A stretch of 64,000 nt of DNA from Mesorhizobium sp. (GTDB lineage Bacteria > Pseudomonadota > Alphaproteobacteria > Rhizobiales > Rhizobiaceae), in NCBI GenBank assembly GCA_022833215.1, contig JAIPUZ010000115.1, forward strand, positions 1-64,000, written 5' to 3'. This document shows positions 39,269-47,917 of this stretch, piece after piece (the stretch's first letter is position 1; each line of letters opens with the position of its first letter). The notes below the pieces were generated by a model. The model searched no databases. It was not told where the DNA came from and saw nothing but the letters and a program-made list of their open reading frames with translations. Position numbers and translations under genes: made by a program.

Positions 39269-40270
39269 ATGCGATTTACCCGTCGTCAAAGCTTAGGGCT
39301 TCTGGCCGGCGCCACCGCCGCGCCATTCATGCCCCATGTCGCCCGCGCGCAGGCTGGCAAGGCCGTCATCGGCATCCAGTTCGGCCTGCCCTATCTGAAT
39401 TTCATTGTCGCCGAGGGTCTCGACCTGTTCCGGAAACACGCCGGGGAGCAGGGTGCGGGCATCGATTTCGAGATCACGCGCATAAGCGGCCCCACCGCGC
39501 TGACGGAGGGCCTTCTCAGCGGCAACGTCAATATCGCCGCGCTCGGCATGCAGCCGCTGCTGATCGGCTGGGAAAAGACGCTGAACAACTACAAGATTGG
39601 CGGCATTTCCGGCTATTGGAAGGGTACCTATACCATCTACGCCAACGACCCCGCCATCAAGTCGGTCGCCGACATCCGTCCGACCGACAAGATTGCGGTG
39701 CCGGGTCCGACCAGCTCCCAGGCTGTCATCCTGCGGCGCGCGGCGCACAAGATATTCGGCGACGCCAACCGCTTCGACCAGCAGATGGTGGCACTTCCCC
39801 ATCCAGACGCCGTGGCGGCGCTCTCGACCGGCAACACGGTGCAGGTCTACTTCGCCACGTCGCCTTTCGCCGAGATCCTGGGGCGTGAATCGAGTGTCCA
39901 TGTCATCGGCTCATCCGTCGACTACAACCCCAAGGACATGACCAACGGCGTTACTGCGGCGCTGTCCGATTTCGTGACCGACAATCCGCTGGCGGTCAAA
40001 GCGTTCCTGGCGGCGCTCGACGAGGCCAACGCCTTCATTCCCGCCAATATCGAAAAGACGGCCGAGCTTTATTTCGCGGCGGAACCTTCAAAGGTCGATG
40101 ACGAGCAGAAGGTCGAGATCATCCGCAACAACGCCCATGAATATACGACCATCCCCAATGGCGTGGTCGAGACGGCGACCTTCATGAAATCGCTGGGACA
40201 GCTCAAGGAAGTTCCCGGCAGCTGGCAGGAGGTCTTCTTCCCGCCGGTCAACGAAGGCCCGGGCAGCTGA
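39269..40270 (+). CDS. NitT/TauT-type ABC transporter substrate-binding protein
   Basis: A 333-residue NMT1/SsuA-like binding protein with a twin-arginine signal (FTRRQSLGLLAGATAAPF, cleavage near ARA). The mature region opens VIGIQFGLPYLNFIVAEGLDLF and has the ligand-domain segment LTEGLLSGNVNIAALG. The start is the ATG at 39269, following GGAGGAG. It lies 143 bases after the AhpD-like gene. The following ATPase is separated by 287 bases holding a mosaic repeat. Confidence 0.9.
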   Translation: MRFTRRQSLGLLAGATAAPFMPHVARAQAGKAVIGIQFGLPYLNFIVAEGLDLFRKHAGEQGAGIDFEITRISGPTALTEGLLSGNVNIAALGMQPLLIGWEKTLNNYKIGGISGYWKGTYTIYANDPAIKSVADIRPTDKIAVPGPTSSQAVILRRAAHKIFGDANRFDQQMVALPHPDAVAALSTGNTVQVYFATSPFAEILGRESSVHVIGSSVDYNPKDMTNGVTAALSDFVTDNPLAVKAFLAALDEANAFIPANIEKTAELYFAAEPSKVDDEQKVEIIRNNAHEYTTIPNGVVETATFMKSLGQLKEVPGSWQEVFFPPVNEGPGS

Positions 40271-40440
40271 CAGCAGGGCGATGAGCACCATGGCACGACG
40301 CACCGCGGCGCGCCATGGTCAGCAATCGAGCCTGCCCTTCCTCCCTTGGGCACCGGACCGTCTGGTCTGTCTGTCATACGTTTGCGGAATCCGTCGGGCC
40401 CTGTGGTCCAGCGGATTTTGCAAATGATTTGCAACCGGAG

Positions 40441-40540
40441 CCGTTCCAGCAAAAGTGCGAAGCGGTTTTGCGTCCGGAACTGCGTATAAACAAAGAGATA
40501 GAGCATTGTAGGTGATCCCTTTTTCACCGGAAATGCTCCA
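40441..40540. repeat. Palindromic intergenic mosaic element (RIME-like)
   Basis: Left part: GCAAAA (40449) pairs with TTTTGC (40466). Right part: GAGCATT (40501) pairs with AATGCTC (40532), enclosing GGTGA (40511) paired with TCACC (40524). The segment TAAACAAAGAGATAGAGCAT is typical of Rhizobiales mosaic repeats. It splits the ABC operon between binding protein and ATPase and may tune their ratio. Confidence 0.7.
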
Positions 40541-40557
40541 GGTGGAGTGCGTCGAAT

Positions 40558-41364
40558 ATGGATCAGTCGGACGTAAGCCGTGCCGGCCTGCGCGAGCCGC
40601 TTCTGGCGGTCGATGGCGTGACGCTTCAATATGCAACCCGGGAACAGATCGTCACGGCGACCCATCGTGTCTCGTTCGACATGTTCGGGCATGATCGCTT
40701 TGTCCTGCTCGGCCCATCGGGCTGCGGCAAGTCCACCCTGCTCAAGAGCATCGGCGGCTTCCTCAAGCCGGTCGAGGGCGAGGTCCGGCTCAACGGCAGG
40801 CGCGTGAGCGCCCCCGGCGCCGACCGCATGATCGTGTTCCAGGAATTCGATCAGCTGCTGCCGTGGCAGACCGTTCTGGAGAACGTCATATTCCCGATGC
40901 GCACCACCGGGCGCTTTCCCCGCTCGGAATGGGCCGACCGCGCCGCAGCGGCGGTGGCAAAGGTCGGGCTTTCCAAATTTGCCGATGCCTTCCCGCACAC
41001 GCTTTCGGGTGGCATGAAGCAGCGTGTGGCGATTGGACGTGCGCTGGCGATGGAACCGCAGGTGCTGCTCATGGATGAGCCCTTTGCGGCGCTGGACGCG
41101 CTGACGCGCCGGCGCATGCAGCAGGAACTGCTCGATCTGTGGGCCGAGATCCGGTTCTCAATGGTCTTCGTCACCCATTCGATCCAGGAGGCGATCATCC
41201 TCGCCAACCGCATCGTGGTGATGACGCCGCATCCGGGCCAGATCATTGCCGAACTCGACGCCACCGGTTTCAATTACGACCAGTCCGGAAGTGACGAATT
41301 CGTCGCCTTCCAGCAAAAGATCAACGATATGTTGTTCGGACATGAGGACACCGCCCATGGCTGA
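40558..41364 (+). CDS. NitT/TauT-type ABC transporter ATPase
   Basis: A 268-residue ATPase with Walker A GPSGCGKST, the Q-loop VFQEFDQLLPWQTVLEN, signature LSGGMKQRVAIGRAL, Walker B VLLMDEPFAALDALT and H-loop FVTHSIQEAI. It energises uptake with the products of 39269 and 41357. It overlaps the permease gene by eight bases. Confidence 0.94.
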   Translation: MDQSDVSRAGLREPLLAVDGVTLQYATREQIVTATHRVSFDMFGHDRFVLLGPSGCGKSTLLKSIGGFLKPVEGEVRLNGRRVSAPGADRMIVFQEFDQLLPWQTVLENVIFPMRTTGRFPRSEWADRAAAAVAKVGLSKFADAFPHTLSGGMKQRVAIGRALAMEPQVLLMDEPFAALDALTRRRMQQELLDLWAEIRFSMVFVTHSIQEAIILANRIVVMTPHPGQIIAELDATGFNYDQSGSDEFVAFQQKINDMLFGHEDTAHG

Positions 41365-42256
41365 GGTTTCTGCAACGCAGGAGGTGGGTTTCGTCGAACT
41401 TGCCGCGCGTCCCGACATCGAGCGGCCGCGTGCGCCGGCACACACGATTGGCGACGTCGCGCAGGATCTGGGCTTCCGGGAGCGCCTTTTCGACAAGACC
41501 TGGGTGCGGCGGGCCCTTGTGCTCGTGGTGCTGGGCATCGCCTGGGAGGCTTATGCCCGCTATGCCGGCAACGAACTGATGTTCCCGTCGCTGAGCGCCA
41601 CGCTGGACGCATGGTGGCAGGGCATGCGCTCCGGTGTCCTGATCTCATCCGTCTACGGCACGCTTCAGGTGCTGCTTCTGGGCTATGCGGTGGCGGTGTG
41701 CATCTCGGTAGTCTTGACCACCTTCGCCATCAGCACGCGCGTCGGCACCGACGTGCTGGCCACAATGACGGCCATGTTCAACCCGCTGCCGGCGATCGCC
41801 ATCCTGCCGCTGGCGCTGTTGTGGTTTGGCCTGGGCGTCACCAGCCTGATCTTCGTGATCGTCCATTCCGTGTTGTGGGCCGTTTCACTCAACACGCTCA
41901 CCGGCTTTCTGTCGGTCAGCCAGACGCAGCGAATGGTCGGTCGCAACTACGGCCTCAGGGGTGTCAACTTCGTGGTGAAGATACTCATTCCCGCGGCCTT
42001 CCCCTCGATCCTGTCGGGCCTCAAGATCGGCTGGGCCTTCGCCTGGCGCACCCTGATCGCCGCCGAGCTGGTTTTCGGTGTTTCCGGCAATTCGGCCGGG
42101 CTTGGCTGGTACATCTTTCAGAACCGCAACGCACTGGAAACCGCCAATGTCTTCGCCGGCCTGCTGACGGTCATCATCATCGGACTGTTTGTCGAGGGCG
42201 TGATCTTCCGGACGATAGAGGCTGCGACCGTCAGGCGCTGGGGCATGCAAGGCTGA
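41357..42256 (+). CDS. NitT/TauT-type ABC transporter permease
   Basis: A 299-residue permease with about six membrane spans after a 60-residue hydrophilic N-terminal extension. The coupling loop is VGRNYGLRGVNFVVKILIPAAFPSI. The start is the ATG at 41357 inside the end of the ATPase gene; the longer open frame is a shadow of that gene. The LysR gene follows after only seven bases, so regulator and transporter are co-transcribed. Confidence 0.92.
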   Translation: MAEVSATQEVGFVELAARPDIERPRAPAHTIGDVAQDLGFRERLFDKTWVRRALVLVVLGIAWEAYARYAGNELMFPSLSATLDAWWQGMRSGVLISSVYGTLQVLLLGYAVAVCISVVLTTFAISTRVGTDVLATMTAMFNPLPAIAILPLALLWFGLGVTSLIFVIVHSVLWAVSLNTLTGFLSVSQTQRMVGRNYGLRGVNFVVKILIPAAFPSILSGLKIGWAFAWRTLIAAELVFGVSGNSAGLGWYIFQNRNALETANVFAGLLTVIIIGLFVEGVIFRTIEAATVRRWGMQG

Positions 42257-42263
42257 GCTCGAT

Positions 42264-43151
42264 ATGGTAACGCTAAAGCAGATAGAGGCGGCCCACTGGG
42301 TCGAAAAACTCGGCAGCTTCCATGCGGCTGCCGAGCGGCTCAACACGACCCAGTCAACCATCTCCAAGCGCATTCAGGAGCTGGAGCATTCGCTGGGCTT
42401 CCCGATCTTCGACCGCTCCAACCGCACGTCGCAGGTGACGCTGAAGGGACGTGGGCTGCTCGCCGATTTCGGCGCTATGCTGAATCTGCATCGCAAGATC
42501 GAGCACAGCGCAAAAAACGACACCAGCTATTCCGGCTATTTCCATCTCGGGGCGACCGAGATGGTGGCGCTTACCTGGCTGCCGAAGCTTATACCGGCGA
42601 TCACCGCACGCTTCCCCAACATCAATCTGAGGACCAGCATCAGCCTCACCCATGAATTGCAGGACAGGTTCCGGGACTACAAGCTCGACCTCATCCTCTG
42701 CCCGCTCACCCATTCCGAGTCGCTCGCCGGCTTGCCGTCGCTGCCTTTGCCGGCATTGGAATCGGCGTGGATGTGCGGTGACGATCTCTACGCCAGCCGC
42801 CGCGGCGTCCTGTCTCCCGAAGAGATCGCCAGCCTGCCGATCCTGACCTATGCCGAAGGCTCCCTGCTGCACCAAAGGGTGGTCAAGACCCTTGCCGAGC
42901 ACGGCTTTGCGGCGCGGCAGACAATCTCGTGCAGCAGCATGATCGCAATTGCGGAACTGGTGCGCGGCGGGCTTGGCATCGCCTATCTGCCCCGCGATTA
43001 TTTTCAGGCCCACGGCGGGCTCAACATTCTTCACACCGACATGACGATGCGTCCGCTCCAGTATGCCGCGATCTACCGCGATGATTTCATCGCCTCGCAG
43101 ATTGCAGAGCTGGCGCAGGAATTTTGCGACTTCTCACGGCCAAGCCTGTGA
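42264..43151 (+). CDS. LysR-family regulator (paralog of the one at 53869)
   Basis: A 295-residue LysR protein with the helix-turn-helix SFHAAAERLNTTQSTISKRI and an effector domain that opens FHLGATEMVALTWLPKLIPAI. Both segments closely match the LysR protein at 53869 (FHAAASHLNLSQSTVSKRV; FTFGTTEMVAVSWLPRLVSAI). It lies at the end of the ABC importer operon and upstream of the first RraA-like gene. It probably regulates the transporter and the degradative genes that follow. Confidence 0.9.
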   Translation: MVTLKQIEAAHWVEKLGSFHAAAERLNTTQSTISKRIQELEHSLGFPIFDRSNRTSQVTLKGRGLLADFGAMLNLHRKIEHSAKNDTSYSGYFHLGATEMVALTWLPKLIPAITARFPNINLRTSISLTHELQDRFRDYKLDLILCPLTHSESLAGLPSLPLPALESAWMCGDDLYASRRGVLSPEEIASLPILTYAEGSLLHQRVVKTLAEHGFAARQTISCSSMIAIAELVRGGLGIAYLPRDYFQAHGGLNILHTDMTMRPLQYAAIYRDDFIASQIAELAQEFCDFSRPSL

Positions 43152-43353
43152 CCTCGCCGATGATGAGGCGGGGAAGGAAAACGAGCCGGAAGACAAAGCC
43201 TTCATCATGAGGAAAAGCGATCGGATCTGCCGAAAATAATTCGCTTTACGAACCATATGGGCGGGTCCGACTATGACCCTGCCGGCCCTGGCTAACCACG
43301 TCGCGTAACCCCCTTATGCAAACCACCTTGCCAAATCCTGCGCGGAGGAATCA

Positions 43354-44142
43354 TTGTCAGACACCAAGCCGAGCGTCGCCCAGCAGTTGAGGGCCTATGA
43401 GGGCCAGCTTCTGGGCCTTATCCCCGTGGACCGTATCAAGGCTGTGGATTTTCCGCGTCCGCCGGCGGCGATCATCGAGCGCTACCGGCAATTGCCGGAC
43501 CTGACCTCGTCCATCGCCGATATCCTTGACCAGTTCGGCGTCGACAGCGCCATCCCCACGACATTGCTGGCGCCCATTGCGCCCGGCCAGCGCATGGTCG
43601 GCCCCGCCGTCACCGTCAGGCACGGCCCGGCCCGCTTCAATGCCGGCTACAATGTCGCCAACAAGACCTCGCCGCAGCTCGGCGCCATTGACGAGGTGAC
43701 GCTCTCGCAGAAGGGCGATGTCATGGTCATCGACGGAAGCGCGGTCCCCACGGCCTCCAACATTGGCGGCATCATGGCGACAGCGGTGGCTTCCAAGGGA
43801 TTTGCCGGCGTCGTGGTGGACGGTTGCGTCCGCGATATCGAGAACATGAAGCGCATGGATCTGCCCGTATGGGCGCGCGGCGCTACGCCGCGCACCGGCA
43901 AGCACCGCATGGAACTGGTGGAATTCAACGGCAAGGTCGACATAGCCGGCGTGCAGATCCTGCCCGGCGATCTCGTCCTCGGCGATTCCGACGGTGTCGT
44001 GGTCGTGCCGCTGGACCTGTGCGAGCAGGTGCTGGAGCGCGCCGAACAGGTGGCGGAGAAGGAGAAGGCATTGCTCGGTGCGCTTGAAAGCGGCGCATCC
44101 GCCAGCGAAAGCGCCTCCATCATCTCGCCGGACAAATGGTGA
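43354..44142 (+). CDS. RraA-like aldolase/decarboxylase family protein, copy 1
   Basis: A 262-residue protein of the RraA/HMG-CHA aldolase fold. It has the VVVDGCVRDIENM segment whose Arg-Asp contacts metal and substrate in pyruvate aldolases, and GDLVLGDSDGVVVVP near the C-terminus. At the Asp of the D-X20-R-D motif it carries Gly (NIGGIMATA), so it may be a decarboxylase or isomerase rather than a classical aldolase. It is longer than usual because of an extended N-terminus. It starts with TTG at 43354, after GCGGAGGAATCA. It opens the run of enzyme genes 43354-52504. Confidence 0.85.
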   Translation: MSDTKPSVAQQLRAYEGQLLGLIPVDRIKAVDFPRPPAAIIERYRQLPDLTSSIADILDQFGVDSAIPTTLLAPIAPGQRMVGPAVTVRHGPARFNAGYNVANKTSPQLGAIDEVTLSQKGDVMVIDGSAVPTASNIGGIMATAVASKGFAGVVVDGCVRDIENMKRMDLPVWARGATPRTGKHRMELVEFNGKVDIAGVQILPGDLVLGDSDGVVVVPLDLCEQVLERAEQVAEKEKALLGALESGASASESASIISPDKW

Positions 44143-44153
44143 GGCAGCCGCCC

Positions 44154-45101
44154 ATGCAACCTGTCGGATCCATCGCGGTCAGATTTCTTGGCTTCGGCGA
44201 GGCGGCATCGCTGTTTGCCGCCGGGCTTGCCCGGGCCGGGCTCAATGATCTTGCCGCCTATGACATTGCCGTGCATGGTGGCCCTGGCGAAGCGCTGCTG
44301 CGCGAACGGGCCGCCGCAACCGGAACGGCGCTGATGAGCGACCGCGCGGGCTTTTGCGACGCCTCGTGGGTCTTCGCCATGGTCCAGCCGGGCGTTACCG
44401 AAAAGGCGGCGCGCGAGACCGCACCATATCTGCGGCCCGGAGCGTTTTATGTGGATTTTTCCTCCGCTTCGCCGAAGCGCAAGCAAGCGGCGGCCGCTTC
44501 GGTAACGGCGCATGGCGGCCGTTACGTCGATGCCGGCATCATCGGCTCGGTTCCGGCGTCGGGTCACCGCGTGCCGATATTCGCGTCAGGCCCTGATGCG
44601 GCGACATTTCGCGACGTCTTCGCCCCCTATGGCATGGATATTACGGTCGCCGGCGATGTCGTCGGCGCCGCCGCCGGCATCAAGCTGGTGCGCAGCGTCC
44701 TGGCCAAGGGGCTGGAGGCGCTTTACGTCGAGGCGCTCCTCGCAGCCCGGCGGTCCGGCGTCACCGATGAGGTGCTCGACAGCTTCTGCGCCTTCCTCGA
44801 CGCCCGCCCGGCACATGCTACGGCGGCGCTGCTTCTCCAGTCGCATGTGGTGCATGCGGCAAGGCGCGCCGAGGAAGCGGCAATGTCACGCGACCTGGTG
44901 ATCGAGGCCGGCCTCGATCCCGTAATGACCGATGCGGTCATCGAGATCATGCGGCGCACCGCTGCGACCGGTGCGGCAGGCAGCGCGGGCGGCAGGCAGC
45001 CCGCCACCATGGATGATGCGCTTGCCGTTCTCGATGAAGTCCTGCCACGCCGCGCCCCCGCAAACGACATGAACGCGAAAGAAGATCGGAGCCAGTCATG
45101 A
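44154..45101 (+). CDS. NAD(P)-dependent beta-hydroxyacid dehydrogenase-like protein (DUF1932 type)
   Basis: A 315-residue 6-phosphogluconate/3-hydroxyisobutyrate dehydrogenase-like enzyme. A Rossmann segment (VRFLGFGEAASLFAAGLARAG) is followed by the substrate loop VDAGIIGSVPASGH, where the family usually has DAPVSGG. The helical domain containing GIKLVRSVLAKGLEAL fits the DUF1932 C-terminal class. The start is the ATG at 44154 with GAGG upstream; an ATG at 44136 is also in frame. It overlaps the next gene by ATGA. It probably oxidises a hydroxyacid intermediate in the same pathway. Confidence 0.85.
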   Translation: MQPVGSIAVRFLGFGEAASLFAAGLARAGLNDLAAYDIAVHGGPGEALLRERAAATGTALMSDRAGFCDASWVFAMVQPGVTEKAARETAPYLRPGAFYVDFSSASPKRKQAAAASVTAHGGRYVDAGIIGSVPASGHRVPIFASGPDAATFRDVFAPYGMDITVAGDVVGAAAGIKLVRSVLAKGLEALYVEALLAARRSGVTDEVLDSFCAFLDARPAHATAALLLQSHVVHAARRAEEAAMSRDLVIEAGLDPVMTDAVIEIMRRTAATGAAGSAGGRQPATMDDALAVLDEVLPRRAPANDMNAKEDRSQS

Positions 45102-45766
45102 GCCCGCGCCACGAACGCAACGACATCACCGCCATCTGCACGGAACTCCTGTCCTTCGGTTCGGCTGTGGTGTTCGATTCCCAGAACCGCACCGGGGCGC
45201 TGGCCTCCGGCATCAAGCCGCTGGATCGGGCAATGACGGTTGCAGGGCCGGCCTTCACCTGCATGTGCGAACCTGGCGACAACCTGACCTTGCATGCGGC
45301 GCTGAAGATGGCCCGGCCGGGCGATGTGCTGGTGTGCGACGCCACCGGCGCCACCGAGCAGGGCATGTTTGGCGACGTGATGGCCAGTTGCGCCCTCGGT
45401 CGCGGCCTTGCGGGCCTCGTCACCGATGGCGGCGTACGCGACATGCAGACCATCATCGATGTCGGCTTCCCTGTCTTTGCCGGCAATGTGTGCATGAAGG
45501 GCACCGTCAAGGAGATGCTCGGCCCCATCGACGTTCCCGTCACCATGGGCGGCGTTCTGGTGCGGCCCGGCGACCTGATCATCGGCGACGAGGACGGCAT
45601 CGTCGTCGTCGCGGCCGACAACATCGATGCAGTGCTGGAGGCATGCCGCCAGCGCGCCGCAAAAGAGGCGCAGACCGTCGCCGCTCTGGAAGGTGGCCGC
45701 ACGCCCTGGGATGTCAACGATCTCGGCGGATTCCTGCGCGCCAAGGGCGTCGCCGTCGATTTCTGA
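45098..45766 (+). CDS. RraA-like aldolase/decarboxylase family protein, copy 2
   Basis: A 222-residue RraA-fold protein with an intact D-X20-R-D motif (FGDVMASCA through DGGVRDMQT). This is the metal-dependent pyruvate-aldolase signature described for HMG/CHA aldolases. It also has the PGDNLTLHAALKMARPGDVL segment. It is clearly a paralog of the protein at 47086, sharing most of the central region. It probably cleaves a 4-hydroxy-2-oxo acid or decarboxylates oxaloacetate. Coupled by ATGA to the dehydrogenase gene. Confidence 0.88.
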   Translation: MSPRHERNDITAICTELLSFGSAVVFDSQNRTGALASGIKPLDRAMTVAGPAFTCMCEPGDNLTLHAALKMARPGDVLVCDATGATEQGMFGDVMASCALGRGLAGLVTDGGVRDMQTIIDVGFPVFAGNVCMKGTVKEMLGPIDVPVTMGGVLVRPGDLIIGDEDGIVVVAADNIDAVLEACRQRAAKEAQTVAALEGGRTPWDVNDLGGFLRAKGVAVDF

Positions 45767-45821
45767 AGCCACCCCGGCAGCCTCACCCGTCAGTTCGTCC
45801 CGCCCATCACAGGACAAGATC

Positions 45822-47012
45822 ATGAAGATCGCCAGTATCGAGACCTTCCTATTCCACCCCGGCAGCGGCAAGAATCTTCTGTTCGTGCGCATCGAGACAT
45901 CCGACGGCACCTATGGCTGGGGTGAGGCTTATGTCGGCGTCAAGAAGGAAGTCATCGTTGAGAACTACATCAACGCCATGGCGCCCTATCTGGTCGGCCG
46001 CAGTCCTTACACGATCCGCCATATGGCGCAGATCATGTTCGACGACTTCGCCATCCGCCGCACCTCGGTCGATTTTCTGTGCGCCTGGAGCGCCATCGAG
46101 ATCGCGCTGTGGGACATCGTCGGCAAGCTGTCGAACCAGCCGGTCTACAATCTGCTGGGCGGCCCCTCGCGCGAGAAGGTGCGCGTCTACGCCAATGGCT
46201 GGTGGTATGGCGTCACCAATATCGACCAGACGGTCGAGCGCGCGCTGCAGGTCAGGGAGATGGGCTTCACGGCGCTGAAATGGGACCCCTTCCCCGGACC
46301 GTGGCGTACCTTCATCACCCGCGAGGAGGAGGATTATGCGGTCGACAACGTTCGCGCCATGCGCGATGCGCTCGGCCCGGACATGGACCTTCTGATCGAC
46401 GCCCATCGCCGCGTCGCGCCGCATCACGCCATCCGTGTTGCGCGCCGGCTGGAGGAGTTCGACATCTATTGCTACGAGGAGCCATGCCTGTCCGACAATC
46501 TTGACCTGGTGGCCGAGGTGCGTGGCTCCATCGCCACCCCCGTCGTCACGGGCGAAACACTCTACACCAAGGAGCAGTTCGCGCAGGTGTTCGAGAAGCG
46601 CGCCGCCGACATCCTCAACCCCGACATCTGCGCCGTCGGCGGCATATTGCAGATGCTCGACATCGCCGCGATGGCGCATCCGCACGCCGTGGCCATCAGC
46701 CCGCACAACTATAACAGCCCGGTCATCGGCCTCGCCGCGACGGTGCATCTGTCGGCGCTTATTCCCAATTTCCTGATCGCGGAGTGCTTCATCAACCTGT
46801 CGGAGGCCTGCGCCGAGATCGCGGCGCCGGGGCTGAAGATCGAGGATGGCTGGGTCGATCTGCCAACCGGCCCGGGGCTCGGTGTCGACATCGACGTCGA
46901 TGCGCTGCGCCGCCGTCCCTACAAGGAGTTCCCGCACAAGGACATGCGTCAATACTGGGAGGAGTTCCCGCGCAAGAACTATGTGTGGGGCGTCGCAAAC
47001 GTCACCCGCTAA
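45822..47012 (+). CDS. Enolase-superfamily acid sugar dehydratase (mandelate racemase subgroup)
   Basis: A 396-residue protein with the barrel residues of the mandelate racemase subgroup. They are Lys in TALKWDPFPG, metal ligands Asp (LIDAHRR), Glu (YEEPCL) and Glu (TGETLY), and the Asp-His dyad (NPDICAVGG; ISPHNYNSP). The capping N-terminal domain starts IASIETFLFHPGSGKN. It would remove water from a 2,3-dihydroxy acid to give a 2-oxo acid, the type of product RraA-like aldolases cleave. The start is the ATG at 45822. It sits between two RraA paralogs. Galactonate-type dehydratases are the closest recognisable kind, but specificity is unknown. Confidence 0.88.
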   Translation: MKIASIETFLFHPGSGKNLLFVRIETSDGTYGWGEAYVGVKKEVIVENYINAMAPYLVGRSPYTIRHMAQIMFDDFAIRRTSVDFLCAWSAIEIALWDIVGKLSNQPVYNLLGGPSREKVRVYANGWWYGVTNIDQTVERALQVREMGFTALKWDPFPGPWRTFITREEEDYAVDNVRAMRDALGPDMDLLIDAHRRVAPHHAIRVARRLEEFDIYCYEEPCLSDNLDLVAEVRGSIATPVVTGETLYTKEQFAQVFEKRAADILNPDICAVGGILQMLDIAAMAHPHAVAISPHNYNSPVIGLAATVHLSALIPNFLIAECFINLSEACAEIAAPGLKIEDGWVDLPTGPGLGVDIDVDALRRRPYKEFPHKDMRQYWEEFPRKNYVWGVANVTR

Positions 47013-47085
47013 ATCCATGCGGACCCCGATGCCCGCCTGAAGGGCGCCGCGCCGATCCGCCGATCCAGCCCATGAGAGGAAGACC

Positions 47086-47745
47086 ATGACCGCCCAGACC
47101 TTTTCCGAAGATTTGCTTGCGCGCTATCGCGACATCACCGCCGCCACCGCTCATGAGGCCATGGGCCGCAAGGGAGCGCTCGATTCTGCGATCAAGCCGA
47201 TCCGCAGGGGTATGCGCGTGCTGGGCCCGGCCTTCACCTGCCTGTGCCCTCCCGGCGACAATCTGACACTGCATGCCGCACTCAAGCTCGCCAGGCCCGG
47301 CGATGTTCTCATCTGCGCGGCGGCCGGCTTCACCGAGCAGGGCCTGTTCGGCGATGTGATGGCCAGCTGCGCCAAGGGCAAGGGCCTCGCCGGCCTCGTG
47401 GTCGATGGCGGGGTGCGGGATGCCGCCGATATCGACCGCATAGGTTTTCCCGTCTTCAGCCGTTCGATCTCGATCAAGGGCGCGGTCAAGGAGACGCTGG
47501 GTCCGATCAACCAGCCGATCGTCGTCGGCGGCGAACTCGTATCGCCCGGCGATCTCATCATCGGCGACGATGACGGCGTGGTGGCCATTCCGGCCGCGCT
47601 GATCGAGGAAACCGTTGCCACCTGCATCGAGCGCGAAGCGAAGGAAAAGCGGTTCCGGGAAGCGCTGCTGCAGGGCAACACCACGTGGGAAATGCTCGGC
47701 CTCAACGCACTGATGGAAAAGAAGGGCAATCCTTTCCGCCTGTAA
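47086..47745 (+). CDS. RraA-like aldolase/decarboxylase family protein, copy 3
   Basis: A 219-residue RraA-fold protein, a close paralog of copy 2. It has an intact D-X20-R-D motif (FGDVMASCA to DGGVRDAAD) and the shared PGDNLTLHAALKLARPGDVL segment. The start is the ATG at 47086 with GAGAGGAAGACC upstream. Its place directly after the dehydratase suggests it cleaves the dehydratase product, with copy 2 perhaps acting on a different isomer or forming a mixed oligomer (inference). Confidence 0.88.
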   Translation: MTAQTFSEDLLARYRDITAATAHEAMGRKGALDSAIKPIRRGMRVLGPAFTCLCPPGDNLTLHAALKLARPGDVLICAAAGFTEQGLFGDVMASCAKGKGLAGLVVDGGVRDAADIDRIGFPVFSRSISIKGAVKETLGPINQPIVVGGELVSPGDLIIGDDDGVVAIPAALIEETVATCIEREAKEKRFREALLQGNTTWEMLGLNALMEKKGNPFRL

Positions 47746-47848
47746 GGCGCTGCCGGCATGGCCGACCTTCGGGGCCGACCTTCAGGGCCGGCCCCCGATC
47801 GCCGTGCGTCCCTCCGGGCGCACAAAGGGCGATCCGAATTAATGGCAG

Positions 47849-47895
47849 AGCATCGGAAGCACCGAAAACCGGGTTCCACTTTTCGGTCCGATGCT
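47849..47895. repeat. Long hairpin, mosaic repeat (RIME-like)
   Basis: AGCATCGG (47849) pairs with CCGATGCT (47888) and ACCGAAAA (47861) with TTTTCGGT (47880), leaving a four-base bulge and an 11-base loop. It has the form of the Rhizobiales palindromic unit. Just before it, at about 47761-47789, GCCGACCTTC-GG repeats imperfectly in tandem. It lies between copy 3 and the FAD oxidase gene and may act as a partial terminator. Confidence 0.65.
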
Positions 47896-47917
47896 CCAGC
47901 GGGATGAGGATGACGAC

